From the NCBI GenBank assembly GCA_035444405.1, contig DAOMOP010000073.1, positions 1-17,356 on the forward strand: a stretch of DNA of 17,356 nt. The letters run 5' to 3'. The position numbers were made by a program, and so were the translations under genes. Position 1 is the stretch's first letter. The number at the start of each line of letters is the position of its first letter. Below, one piece after another: positions 6,316 to 13,954 of the stretch. The notes under the pieces were generated by a model. It made no database searches. It was not told the DNA's origin and was given only the letters and a program-made list of their open reading frames with translations. Source of the stretch: DAOMOP01 sp035444405 (GTDB lineage Bacteria; Pseudomonadota; Gammaproteobacteria; Burkholderiales; Rhodocyclaceae).

Positions 6316-7983
6316 ATGATGGAGATGACCGGGGCGCAACTGATCCTGCGCCTGCTCGAGCGCCAGGGCGTGCGCACGATCTGCGGCATTCCGGGCGGGG
6401 CGATCCTGCCGCTCTACGATGCGCTGGCCGAAAGCGAATCGATTCGCCACGTGCTGGCCCGCCATGAACAGGGCGCGGGCTTCATGGCCCAGGGCATGGC
6501 GCGCGTGTCCGGGCGGCCCGAAGTGTGCTTTGCGTCGAGCGGGCCGGGGGCGACCAACCTCGTCACCGCGATCGCCGATGCACGCCTCGATTCGATCCCG
6601 ATGGTCGCCATCACCGGGCAGGTGCCGCTGTCGATGATCGGCACCGATGCGTTTCAGGAGGTCGACATCTACGGCATGACCGTGCCGATCACCAAGCACA
6701 ACTTTCTCGTGCGTTCGGCCGCGGAACTGCTCGAGGTCATCCCGCAGGCATTCGATATCGCGATGTCGGGCCGGCCGGGGCCGGTGCTCGTCGATGTGCC
6801 GAAGGACGTGCAGAATCAGCGCATCTGCTTCGACGCCTTTCCGCCGCCGGCGCAGCCCGCTGCCGCGACGCCGCTCGATGTGGCGGCCATCGACGCGGCC
6901 GCCGCGCTGATCAACGCGGCCGAGCAGCCGGTCTTGTACCTGGGGGGCGGGGTGATCCACTCCGGCGCATCGCAGCTCGCGGTGACGCTCGCCGAGCAGG
7001 CCGGGCTTCCGACCACGATGACGCTGATGGCGCTCGGCGCGATGCCGCTCGACCATCCGCTGTCGATCGGCATGCTGGGCATGCACGGTGCACGCTTCAC
7101 GAATTTCGTCCTCGAGGAGGCCGACCTGCTGCTGTGCGTCGGTGCGCGCTTCGACGACCGCGCGATCGGCAAGGCGGCGCAATTCTGCCCGAATGCGAAG
7201 ATCGTGCACGTCGACATCGATCCCGCCGAGCTGCACAAGATCAAGGCCGCACAGGTTGCGATCAACGGCGACGTCGCGCGCGTGCTCGAGGCCTTGCTCC
7301 CGCGCGTGAAGGTCAAGCTGCGCAAGCGCTGGCTGTCGCACGTCGAAAGCCTCAAGAGCCGCTTTCCGATGCACACGCCGGGCGCGGACAATCCGCGCAC
7401 GCACTACGGGCTGATCAACGCGGTGGCCGCCGCGCTCGATGACGACGCGATCATCGCGACCGACGTCGGCCAGCACCAGATGTGGGTCGCGCAGGCGTAC
7501 CCGTTCCGGCGCCCGCGCCGCTGGCTCACCTCGGGCGGGCTGGGCACGATGGGCTTCGGCGTGCCGGCGGCGATCGGTGCCGCGCTCGCCGCACCCGAGC
7601 GCACCGTGGTGTGCTTTTCCGGCGACGGCAGCTTCAAGATGAACATCCAGGAGCTCGCGACCCTCGCCGAGGAAGGCCTGAACGTCAAGATCGTGCTGAT
7701 GAACAACAACTCGCTCGGACTGGTGTACCAGCAGCAAAGCCTGTTCTACGGCAAGCGCGTGTTCGCGTCGAAGTACCGGGCCGCGCCCGACTTCCTGAAG
7801 ATCGCCGAGGGCTTCGGCATCGCCGCGGTCGATCTCGACGCGGCGGACAATCCACGCGCGACACTTGCGCAGGCGCTGGCCACGCCCGGACCGTGCCTGA
7901 TCCACGCGTCCATCGACCACGAGCAGTTCGTCTATCCGATGGTGCCGCCGGGTGCGGCCAACACCGAGATGATTGGAGGCTGA
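6316..7983 (+). CDS. ilvB: Acetolactate synthase large (catalytic) subunit, AHAS I type
   Basis: A 555-residue ThDP- and FAD-dependent enzyme that condenses pyruvate with pyruvate or 2-oxobutyrate, the first common step to valine, leucine and isoleucine. The N-terminal ThDP domain has GIPGGAILPLYDAL and catalytic Glu51 in RHEQGAG. FASSGPGATN, ITGQVP and TDAFQEVDI are typical of AHAS. The central FAD-binding domain spans about 190-325. The C-terminal ThDP/Mg motif runs from GDG (436-438) to MNNNS at about 462-466. LGLVYQQQSLFYG resembles E. coli IlvB rather than IlvI, and the partner subunit agrees. AAGGAGA (6304-6310) supports ATG 6316; ATG 6319 is a near-equal alternative. ilvN begins 3 bases after the stop. 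Expression is probably controlled by the attenuator at 6103-6266. Confidence 0.96.
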   Translation: MMEMTGAQLILRLLERQGVRTICGIPGGAILPLYDALAESESIRHVLARHEQGAGFMAQGMARVSGRPEVCFASSGPGATNLVTAIADARLDSIPMVAITGQVPLSMIGTDAFQEVDIYGMTVPITKHNFLVRSAAELLEVIPQAFDIAMSGRPGPVLVDVPKDVQNQRICFDAFPPPAQPAAATPLDVAAIDAAAALINAAEQPVLYLGGGVIHSGASQLAVTLAEQAGLPTTMTLMALGAMPLDHPLSIGMLGMHGARFTNFVLEEADLLLCVGARFDDRAIGKAAQFCPNAKIVHVDIDPAELHKIKAAQVAINGDVARVLEALLPRVKVKLRKRWLSHVESLKSRFPMHTPGADNPRTHYGLINAVAAALDDDAIIATDVGQHQMWVAQAYPFRRPRRWLTSGGLGTMGFGVPAAIGAALAAPERTVVCFSGDGSFKMNIQELATLAEEGLNVKIVLMNNNSLGLVYQQQSLFYGKRVFASKYRAAPDFLKIAEGFGIAAVDLDAADNPRATLAQALATPGPCLIHASIDHEQFVYPMVPPGAANTEMIGG

Positions 7984-7985
7984 AC

Positions 7986-8300
7986 ATGATCGAACAGGTC
8001 GCCGACCCGTTGCCGCAGACCGGATTCGCCAAGGTCGTGCTGGAGCTCGAGGTCAACAACCATCCCGGCGTGATGAGCCACATCTGCAATCTGTTCGCGC
8101 GACGTGCCTTCAACGTGGAGGGCATTCTGTGCATGCCGATGGCCAATCCCGACAAGAGCCGCATCTGGCTGCTGGTGTTCGAGGACCAGCGCCTCGAGCA
8201 GATGATCCTGCAGGTCGGCAAGCTGGTCGACGTGCTGTCGGTGCGCCGCCACGCTGCGGACCACGAGGTCTTCGAGCGGCTCGAGCGTTTCTTTCGGTGA
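7986..8300 (+). CDS. ilvN: Acetolactate synthase small (regulatory) subunit, IlvN type
   Basis: A 104-residue single ACT-domain protein that activates the catalytic subunit and confers valine feedback inhibition. Length and sequence (NNHPGVMSHICNLFARRAFN, VEGILCMP, KSRIWLLVFEDQRLEQMI) match the short E. coli IlvN of AHAS I, about 96 residues. They do not match the 160-180-residue IlvH with its second C-terminal domain. The ACT domain covers about residues 18-92, and the first 15 residues are a variable tail. The start at ATG 7986 has GGAGG (7975-7979) inside the end of ilvB, and the two genes are 2 bases apart, so translation is likely coupled. No clear terminator follows before aroC. Confidence 0.95.
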   Translation: MIEQVADPLPQTGFAKVVLELEVNNHPGVMSHICNLFARRAFNVEGILCMPMANPDKSRIWLLVFEDQRLEQMILQVGKLVDVLSVRRHAADHEVFERLERFFR

Positions 8301-8364
8301 TTCGCGGGAGTCGCCGGGAGGGGCCCTCGCCCACGGCGGCCGCTGCGGTGCCCGAGGGGCGCCA

Positions 8365-8373
8365 TGCTACACT
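8365..8373 (+). promoter_or_regulatory. Candidate extended -10 element of aroC
   Basis: TGCTACACT resembles an extended -10 (TGn plus TACACT, four of six consensus bases), 40 bases before aroC. No -35 hexamer is evident. A small inverted repeat, TCAGT (8374-8378) / ACTGA (8385-8389), follows immediately. Read-through from ilvN across the 113-base gap is an alternative. Confidence 0.3.
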
Positions 8374-8413
8374 TCAGTCCCTGCACTGACGCGCGTTCTG
8401 GCGAGCTCCTTCC

Positions 8414-9550
8414 ATGTCCGGCAATACCACTGGCAAGCTCTTTTCGGTCACCTCGTTCGGTGAGTCGCACGGTCCGGCGATCGGTTGTGTCGTCGATGGC
8501 TGCCCACCGGGGCTCGCACTGTCGGCTGCCGACATCCAGGCCGAGCTCGACCGTCGCAAGCCGGGCACTTCGCGTCACGTCACGCAGCGCCGCGAACCGG
8601 ACGAGGTCGAGATCCTGTCCGGCGTGTTCGAGGGCGTCACCACCGGCACGCCGATCGCGCTCCTGATCCGCAACCAGGACCAGCGATCGCGCGACTACGG
8701 CAACATCGCCGAGACCTTTCGGCCGGGGCATGCCGATTACGCCTACTGGCAGAAGTACGGCATCCGCGACCACCGTGGCGGCGGACGCTCGTCCGCGCGC
8801 GAAACCGCCGTGCGCGTGGCGGCCGGGGCGATCGCGAAGAAGTGGCTGCGCGAGCGCCACGGCATCGTGATCCGCGGCTACATGGCGCAGCTCGGTCCCG
8901 TCGAGATTCCGTTCGCGGACTGGAACGAAGTCGCGCGCAATCCTTTTTTCGCACCGAACGCGGCGATCGTGCCCGAGCTCGAGGCCTTCATGGACGCGCT
9001 GCGCAAGGCGGGCGACTCGATCGGAGCGCGCATCAGCGTGGTCGCCACCGGCGTGCCGGTCGGCTGGGGCGAGCCGGTCTATGACCGGCTCGACGCCGAC
9101 ATCGCGCATGCGATGATGGGGATCAACGCGGTCAAGGGCGTCGAGATCGGCGCCGGTTTCGCGTGCGTCGCGCAGCGCGGCACCGAGCACTCCGACGAAA
9201 TGACTCCGGACGGCTTTCTTTCGAACAACGCCGGTGGCGTGCTCGGCGGCATTTCCACGGGCCAGGACCTCGTCGTGAGCATCGCGATCAAGCCGACCTC
9301 GAGCATCCGCCTGGACCGCCGCTCGATCGACAAGAGCGGTGCGCCGGTCGTCGTCAACACCCACGGTCGCCACGACCCGTGCGTGGGCATTCGCGCCACA
9401 CCGATCGCCGAGTCCATGCTCGCGCTGGTGCTGATCGACCATGCGCTGCGCCATCGGGCCCAGTGCAGCGACGTCGTCACGACGACCCCGAAGATCGCCG
9501 CCCTCAGCGCGCAAGCTCGTCAGCAGCCGCCCTCGCCGCCGCGCGACTGA
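8414..9550 (+). CDS. aroC: Chorismate synthase
   Basis: A 378-residue enzyme using reduced FMN to convert 5-enolpyruvylshikimate-3-phosphate to chorismate, the branch point to aromatic amino acids, folate and quinones. Family signatures are SFGESHGPAIGCVVDG near the N-terminus, QRREPDEVEILSGVFEG, RPGHADYAYWQKYG, IRDHRGGGRSSARETA, and GGISTGQDLVV with IKPTSSI. The C-terminal catalytic region contains NTHGRHDPCVGIRATPIAES. It is about 17 residues longer than E. coli AroC through a Pro/Gln-rich tail. ATG 8414 gives the standard start MSGNTTGKLFSVTSFGESHG. The MFS permease gene starts 7 bases after the stop, so the two are almost surely co-transcribed. Confidence 0.97.
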   Translation: MSGNTTGKLFSVTSFGESHGPAIGCVVDGCPPGLALSAADIQAELDRRKPGTSRHVTQRREPDEVEILSGVFEGVTTGTPIALLIRNQDQRSRDYGNIAETFRPGHADYAYWQKYGIRDHRGGGRSSARETAVRVAAGAIAKKWLRERHGIVIRGYMAQLGPVEIPFADWNEVARNPFFAPNAAIVPELEAFMDALRKAGDSIGARISVVATGVPVGWGEPVYDRLDADIAHAMMGINAVKGVEIGAGFACVAQRGTEHSDEMTPDGFLSNNAGGVLGGISTGQDLVVSIAIKPTSSIRLDRRSIDKSGAPVVVNTHGRHDPCVGIRATPIAESMLALVLIDHALRHRAQCSDVVTTTPKIAALSAQARQQPPSPPRD

Positions 9551-9557
9551 GGCGCGA

Positions 9558-10715
9558 ATGCTGCCGTACTGGCGCCTGTCCGGCTATTACTTCTTCTACT
9601 TCGCCTTCATCGGCGCCTTTTCCCCGTACTTCACGCTCTACCTGCAATCGCTGAGCTTCACTGCCACCGACATCGCGATTCTGATGTCGCTGATGCAGGT
9701 CATGCGCGTCGTCGCGCCGAACCTGTGGGGCTGGCTCGCCGAGCGGCTCGGCATGCGTGCGCCGATCGTGCGGCTGTCGGCGCTGGCGAGCCTGGCCGGG
9801 TTCTCGATCTTCTTCGTCACCGACGGGTTCTGGGGCATCTTCGCCGGCATGGCGCTGATGGCGTTTTTCTGGAGCGCCGCGCTGCCGCTGGTCGAGAGCA
9901 TCACGTTCAACCATCTGGCCGCGGAAGGGCACCGCTACGGCAGCATCCGCGTATGGGGCTCGGTCGGCTTCATTGCCGCCGTGCTCGGCATCGGCCATGC
10001 GCTCGACTTCCTGCCGATCTCCTCGATGCTGTGGATGACCGCGCTGGTGCTGGCCGGCATCGGCGCCTGCGCGCTCGGCGTGCCGGACGCGAGCACGCCG
10101 CCCGCGCGCGACGACGTGGCCAGCATGGGCGACACATTGCGGAGGCCGGAAGTGCGCGCGCTGCTCGGCGCGTGCTTCTTCATGTCGGCGGCGCACGGCG
10201 CCCTGTACGTGTTCTATTCGATCTATCTGGTCGATCATGGCTACGGCAAGTCGGTGGTCGGCTGGATGTGGACGCTGGGCGTGCTGGCCGAGATCGGCGT
10301 CTTTCTCGTCATGCCGCGCCTGATGCGCCGCTTCACGCTGCGGGCCATCCTGCTGTTCTCGTTCGCCGCCGCGGTGCTGCGCTTCGCGATGATCGGCTGG
10401 GGCGTGGACAGCTTCGCCGTGCTCCTGTTTGCCCAGCTGCTCCACGGTGCGACCTTCGGCGCCTATCACGCGGCGGCCATTGCCCTCGTGAACCAGTGGT
10501 TCCCCGGCAAGCTCCAATCACGAGGGCAGGCCTTGTACGGCAGCCTGTCGTTCGGGGCCGGCGGCATGCTCGGCGGCCTCGTGAGCGGATTCATGTGGGA
10601 CGTTGTCGGGCCGGCGTGGGCGTACACGCTGGGCTCGGTCTTTGCGCTGGTCGGATTGATCTGGCTCGTCAACGGCTGGCGCAGCCAGTGCCGGCCGGTG
10701 ATGTGCGCTGACTGA
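9558..10715 (+). CDS. MFS permease, phenylpropionate-permease (HcaT-like) family
   Basis: A 385-residue inner-membrane transporter with about twelve hydrophobic helices. The first, YYFFYFAFIGAFSPYFTLYL, and the flow LMSLMQVMRVVAPNLWGWLAERLG resemble the PPP family of the major facilitator superfamily, typified by E. coli HcaT. VESITFNHL and RYGSIRVWGSVGFI are also characteristic. The substrate cannot be inferred: many family members are annotated as 3-phenylpropionate transporters without evidence. The open frame extends back to 9441 inside aroC, but ATG 9558, preceded by GAGG (9549-9552), gives a normal N-terminus. It lies 7 bases after aroC and 11 bases before the M48 protease gene. Confidence 0.88.
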   Translation: MLPYWRLSGYYFFYFAFIGAFSPYFTLYLQSLSFTATDIAILMSLMQVMRVVAPNLWGWLAERLGMRAPIVRLSALASLAGFSIFFVTDGFWGIFAGMALMAFFWSAALPLVESITFNHLAAEGHRYGSIRVWGSVGFIAAVLGIGHALDFLPISSMLWMTALVLAGIGACALGVPDASTPPARDDVASMGDTLRRPEVRALLGACFFMSAAHGALYVFYSIYLVDHGYGKSVVGWMWTLGVLAEIGVFLVMPRLMRRFTLRAILLFSFAAAVLRFAMIGWGVDSFAVLLFAQLLHGATFGAYHAAAIALVNQWFPGKLQSRGQALYGSLSFGAGGMLGGLVSGFMWDVVGPAWAYTLGSVFALVGLIWLVNGWRSQCRPVMCAD

Positions 10716-10726
10716 AGGAGACGAAC

Positions 10727-11542
10727 ATGCGTGTGTGGGTGACGAAGATGCTCGCGGCGGTCCTCGCGGCCGGACTGCTGGCCGGGTGCGAGACGGTCCG
10801 CACGACCGGTGCCGGCGCGGTCGGAGTCGACCGTGGCCAGATGATGCTCGTGTCGGCACAGCAGATCGAACAGGCGTCGGCGCAACAGTACCAGGAAATC
10901 CTGACCGAGGCGCGACGCAAGAATGCGCTGAACACCGATCGCCACCAGCTCGCGCGCGTACGCGCGATCACCAGCCGGTTGATTCCCCAGACCGCCGTCT
11001 TCCGGCCCGATGCGTCGCGCTGGAACTGGGAGATCAACGTGCTGCGCTCCGATCAGCTCAATGCCTGGTGCATGGCCGGGGGGAAGATGGCCATCTATTC
11101 GGGCCTGATCGAGTCGCTGCAGCTCACCGACGACGAGATCGCCGCCGTGCTCGGCCACGAGATCGCGCATGCGCTGCGCGAACATGCCCGCGAGCGCGTG
11201 TCGCGTTCCATGGCGACCGGGCTGGGCATTTCGGTGGCCGGCGCCGTGCTCGGTGTCGGCGAGGTCGGGCAGGATCTGATGAGCTCGGTCGCGCGGGTCA
11301 CCTTCGAGCTGCCGCATTCGCGCCTGCACGAGACCGAGGCCGACCGCATCGGCGTCGAACTGGCCGCACGCGCGGGATACGACCCGCGCGCGGCCGTCTC
11401 GCTGTGGGACAAGATGTCGGCGCGCTCGTCCGGCGCACCGCCGCAATGGCTGTCCACCCACCCGGGTCACGGCGAGCGCAAGCGCGAGCTGGCGGCCGCC
11501 GCGGCCCGCGTGATGCCGCTCTACGAGGCGGCGAGGCGCTGA
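10727..11542 (+). CDS. M48-family metalloprotease lipoprotein (LoiP/YcaL-like)
   Basis: A 271-residue predicted lipoprotein. The signal sequence ends in lipobox LAGC with Cys21 as lipidation site. The catalytic domain holds the zinc motif HEIAH (144-148), and ETEAD (202-206) supplies the third ligand, probably Glu202. NAWCMAGGKMAIYSGL and STHPGHGERKREL are typical of periplasmic M48 peptidases of the LoiP/YcaL group, which act in envelope quality control. The residue after Cys21 is Glu rather than Asp, which favours outer-membrane sorting under the E. coli +2 rule. AAGGAG (10715-10720) precedes ATG 10727, and the gene follows the MFS stop by 11 bases, so it is the last gene of the aroC unit. 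Confidence 0.93.
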   Translation: MRVWVTKMLAAVLAAGLLAGCETVRTTGAGAVGVDRGQMMLVSAQQIEQASAQQYQEILTEARRKNALNTDRHQLARVRAITSRLIPQTAVFRPDASRWNWEINVLRSDQLNAWCMAGGKMAIYSGLIESLQLTDDEIAAVLGHEIAHALREHARERVSRSMATGLGISVAGAVLGVGEVGQDLMSSVARVTFELPHSRLHETEADRIGVELAARAGYDPRAAVSLWDKMSARSSGAPPQWLSTHPGHGERKRELAAAAARVMPLYEAARR

Positions 11543-11559
11543 AGAAGAGGGCCGTTCGT

Positions 11560-11575
11560 CGGCGCGGATGCGCCG
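11560..11575 (+). repeat. Short GC hairpin after the M48 gene
   Basis: CGGCGC (11560-11565) and GCGCCG (11570-11575) flank a GGAT loop, 17 bases after the protease stop. With no U-tract it is at most a weak terminator. The rest of the 182-base gap to leuC shows only an AT-rich island (see 11684-11700). Confidence 0.3.
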
Positions 11576-11683
11576 GACCGAGGTCTTTGCCCCGACCGGG
11601 AAGGGCAGCGCACCCTGTACGCTTGTGGCACGGCGAAGGCGGACGGGATGCGCCCGGTGCCGAGCTATCCAGTCGCCGTGGCC

Positions 11684-11700
11684 TGTGAAATAATTAACGA
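11684..11700 (+). promoter_or_regulatory. AT-rich candidate promoter region of leuC
   Basis: TGTGAAATAATTAACGA is a conspicuous AT-rich island in a GC-rich gap and contains AATAAT and TAATTA as possible -10 elements, 25-40 bases before leuC. No convincing -35 was found, and no leucine-rich leader peptide or terminator precedes leuC. Confidence 0.3.
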
Positions 11701-11724
11701 CTTTGATTCAGTGGGAAGCAGCGG

Positions 11725-13134
11725 ATGAAGCCCCAAACGTTGTACGAAAAGCTCTGGTCCAGTCATCTCGTTCGCCAGGAGGCCGATGGTACGGCGCTGA
11801 TCTACATCGACCGCCATCTGGTGCATGAGGTGACGAGCCCGCAGGCCTTCGAGGGCTTGAAGCTGACCCATCGCAAGCCGTGGCGCGTGGGCTCGATCGT
11901 CGCGACGGCGGACCACAACACGCCGACCGACCACTGGGAGGAGGGCATCAAGGATCCGATCTCGCGCCAGCAGGTCGAGACGCTCGACGCCAATATCCGC
12001 GAGGTCGGCGCGCTCGCCTATTTTCCGTTCAAGGACGCGCGCCAGGGCATCGTGCACGTGATCGGGCCGGAGAACGGCGCGACGCTGCCGGGCATGACCG
12101 TCGTGTGCGGGGACTCGCACACCTCGACGCACGGTGCGTTCGCGTGCCTCGCCCACGGCATCGGCACCTCCGAGGTCGAGCACGTGCTCGCGACACAGTG
12201 CCTGCTGCAGAAGAAGTCGAAGACGATGCTCGTCAAGGTCGACGGCGTGCTCGGGCGCGGCGTCACCGCCAAGGACATCGCGCTCGCGGTGATCGGGCGC
12301 ATCGGTACGGCCGGTGGCACCGGCTACGCGATCGAGTTCGGTGGCCGCGCAATCCGCGCGCTGTCGATGGAAGGCCGCATGACGCTCTGCAACATGGCGA
12401 TCGAAGCCGGCGCCCGCGCGGGGCTGGTGGCCGTCGACGACACGACCATCGACTACCTCGAGGGCCGGCCGTTTGCGCCGAAGGGCGAGCAGTGGGAACA
12501 GGCGGTCGCCTACTGGCGCACGCTGCACTCGGACGACGGGGCGCGCTTCGACAAGCTCGTCGAGCTCGACGCGGCGCAGATCGAGCCGCAGGTCACCTGG
12601 GGGACCTCGCCCGAGATGGTCACGACCGTCGGCGGGCGCGTGCCCGATCCGGCCAGCGTGGCCGACCCGATCAAGCGCGAGGGCATCGTGCGGGCCTTGA
12701 AGTACATGGGGCTCGCGCCGAACACGCCGATCACCGACATTCCGGTCGACCAGGTCTTCATCGGCTCATGCACGAACTCGCGCATCGAGGACTTGCGCGA
12801 GGCGGCGGCGGTCGCGAAGGGGCGCACCAAGGCGGCGAGCGTCAAGCGTGTGCTGGTGGTGCCCGGCTCCGGACTGGTCAAGCGCCAGGCCGAGGCGGAA
12901 GGCTTGCACGAGGTCTTTCTCGCCGCCGGCTTCGAATGGCGCGAGCCGGGCTGTTCGATGTGTCTGGCGATGAATGCCGACCGCCTCGAACCCGGCGAGC
13001 ACTGTGCCTCGACGTCGAACCGCAACTTCGAAGGTCGCCAGGGGGCGGGCGGACGCACGCATCTGGTCAGCCCCGCAATGGCTGCGGCGGCGGCCGTGAG
13101 CGGGCGCTTCGTCGACGTGCGCGAACTCGTCTGA
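11725..13134 (+). CDS. leuC: 3-isopropylmalate dehydratase large subunit
   Basis: A 469-residue aconitase-family subunit. With LeuD it isomerises 2-isopropylmalate to 3-isopropylmalate in leucine synthesis. The [4Fe-4S] ligands are Cys349 in GSCTNSR and Cys410/Cys413 in EPGCSMC. TLYEKLWSSHLV, TADHNTPT and GDSHTSTHGAFA are family landmarks, and the length is standard. GGGAAG lies about 9 bases before ATG 11725. It heads the leuC-lipoprotein-leuD-leuB-asd cluster. The gene for the preceding step, leuA, is not in the window. Confidence 0.98.
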   Translation: MKPQTLYEKLWSSHLVRQEADGTALIYIDRHLVHEVTSPQAFEGLKLTHRKPWRVGSIVATADHNTPTDHWEEGIKDPISRQQVETLDANIREVGALAYFPFKDARQGIVHVIGPENGATLPGMTVVCGDSHTSTHGAFACLAHGIGTSEVEHVLATQCLLQKKSKTMLVKVDGVLGRGVTAKDIALAVIGRIGTAGGTGYAIEFGGRAIRALSMEGRMTLCNMAIEAGARAGLVAVDDTTIDYLEGRPFAPKGEQWEQAVAYWRTLHSDDGARFDKLVELDAAQIEPQVTWGTSPEMVTTVGGRVPDPASVADPIKREGIVRALKYMGLAPNTPITDIPVDQVFIGSCTNSRIEDLREAAAVAKGRTKAASVKRVLVVPGSGLVKRQAEAEGLHEVFLAAGFEWREPGCSMCLAMNADRLEPGEHCASTSNRNFEGRQGAGGRTHLVSPAMAAAAAVSGRFVDVRELV

Positions 13135-13150
13135 ATCCACGGAGATCGAC

Positions 13151-13279
13151 ATGACGAAGATCGGATGGGCGGCCGTGGTGCTGGTCGCCGGTCTGCTGGC
13201 GGCCGGCTGCAATACCGTGCAGGGGCTGGGCAAGGACATCGAGAAGGGTGGCGAGGCCATCCAGAGGGCAGTGAGATAA
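13151..13279 (+). CDS. Entericidin-like small lipoprotein between leuC and leuD
   Basis: A 42-codon gene, start ATG 13151 with GGAG at 13141-13144, stop TAA 13277. The product begins MTKIGWAAVV, has lipobox LAAGC with Cys20, and continues NTVQGLGKDIEKGGEAIQRA, ending VR. This is the entericidin A/B pattern: signal peptide, CNTV(x)G(x)GKDIxxGGEAI, mature peptide of about 23 residues. E. coli entericidins are small membrane lipoproteins of a bacteriolytic/antidote pair, but most homologues have no proven role. Its stop overlaps the leuD start by one base (TAATG), so the two are translationally coupled. It starts 16 bases after leuC and is therefore expressed with the leucine genes. I recall similar placement in other betaproteobacteria, which a search could confirm. 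Confidence 0.88.
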   Translation: MTKIGWAAVVLVAGLLAAGCNTVQGLGKDIEKGGEAIQRAVR

Positions 13280-13917
13280 TGAAACCGTTCAAGACGCTCG
13301 ACGGCCTGGTCGCGCCGCTCGACCGCGCCAACGTCGACACCGATGCGATCATTCCGAAGCAGTTCCTGAAATCGATCAAGCGCAGCGGCTTCGGGCCCAA
13401 CCTGTTCGACGAGTGGCGCTATCTCGATCACGGCGAGCCGGGTCAGGACTGCGCCACGCGACCGAAGAATCCCGACTTCGTGCTGAACCAGCCGCGCTAC
13501 GCGGGCGCACAGATACTGCTCACGCGCGACAACTTCGGCTGCGGCAGCTCGCGCGAGCACGCGCCGTGGGCGCTCGAGGACTACGGTTTCCGCGTGCTGA
13601 TCGGCCCGAGCTTCGCCGACATCTTCTTCAACAACTGCTTCAAGAACGGGCTGCTGCCGATCGTGCTGCCGGCCGCGCAGGTCGATGAGTTGTTCGCGCA
13701 GTGCGCGGCGACCGAGGGCTATCGGCTGAAGGTGGATCTGTCCGCGCAGACGATCACGCGGCCGGATGGCGTGGTGATTGCGTTCGACGTCGACGCGTTT
13801 CGCAAGGAGTGCCTGCTCAATGGCTGGGACGACATCGGTCTGACCCTGCGCCACGCCGACGAGATCCGCGCCTTCGAGCAGAAGCGCCGGGCCGAACACC
13901 CGTATTATTTCGAATGA
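13279..13917 (+). CDS. leuD: 3-isopropylmalate dehydratase small subunit
   Basis: A 212-residue swivel-domain subunit of isopropylmalate isomerase, partner of LeuC. It starts MKPFKTLDGLVAPLDRANVD with TDAIIPKQFLKSI, and the substrate-specificity/active-site loop is NFGCGSSREHAPWAL. FADIFFNNCFKNGLLPI is typical of the family. The frame is open from 13165, but ATG 13279 gives the standard N-terminus and overlaps the stop of the small lipoprotein gene. No strong separate ribosome site is needed if translation is coupled, although AGAGGG at 13263-13268 lies 10 bases upstream. leuB follows after 37 bases. Confidence 0.97.
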   Translation: MKPFKTLDGLVAPLDRANVDTDAIIPKQFLKSIKRSGFGPNLFDEWRYLDHGEPGQDCATRPKNPDFVLNQPRYAGAQILLTRDNFGCGSSREHAPWALEDYGFRVLIGPSFADIFFNNCFKNGLLPIVLPAAQVDELFAQCAATEGYRLKVDLSAQTITRPDGVVIAFDVDAFRKECLLNGWDDIGLTLRHADEIRAFEQKRRAEHPYYFE

Positions 13918-13954
13918 TGCGTGCGCCGCGATTGCTGACAGGAGACGATTGCCG

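Noticed and set aside
8321..8360. Possible terminator between ilvN and aroC (GGCCCTCG with CGAGGGGC)
   Set aside because: Pairing is only about six bases with a long loop and no T-run follows, so it cannot be supported as a terminator.
11543..11724. Leucine attenuator before leuC
   Set aside because: No Leu-rich frame and no stem followed by a T-run were found; only a short hairpin at 11560-11575.
11648..11728. 26-codon frame ending in an ATGA overlap with the leuC start, considered as a leu leader peptide
   Set aside because: It contains no leucine codons, there is no terminator between it and leuC, and the AT-rich promoter candidate lies within it.
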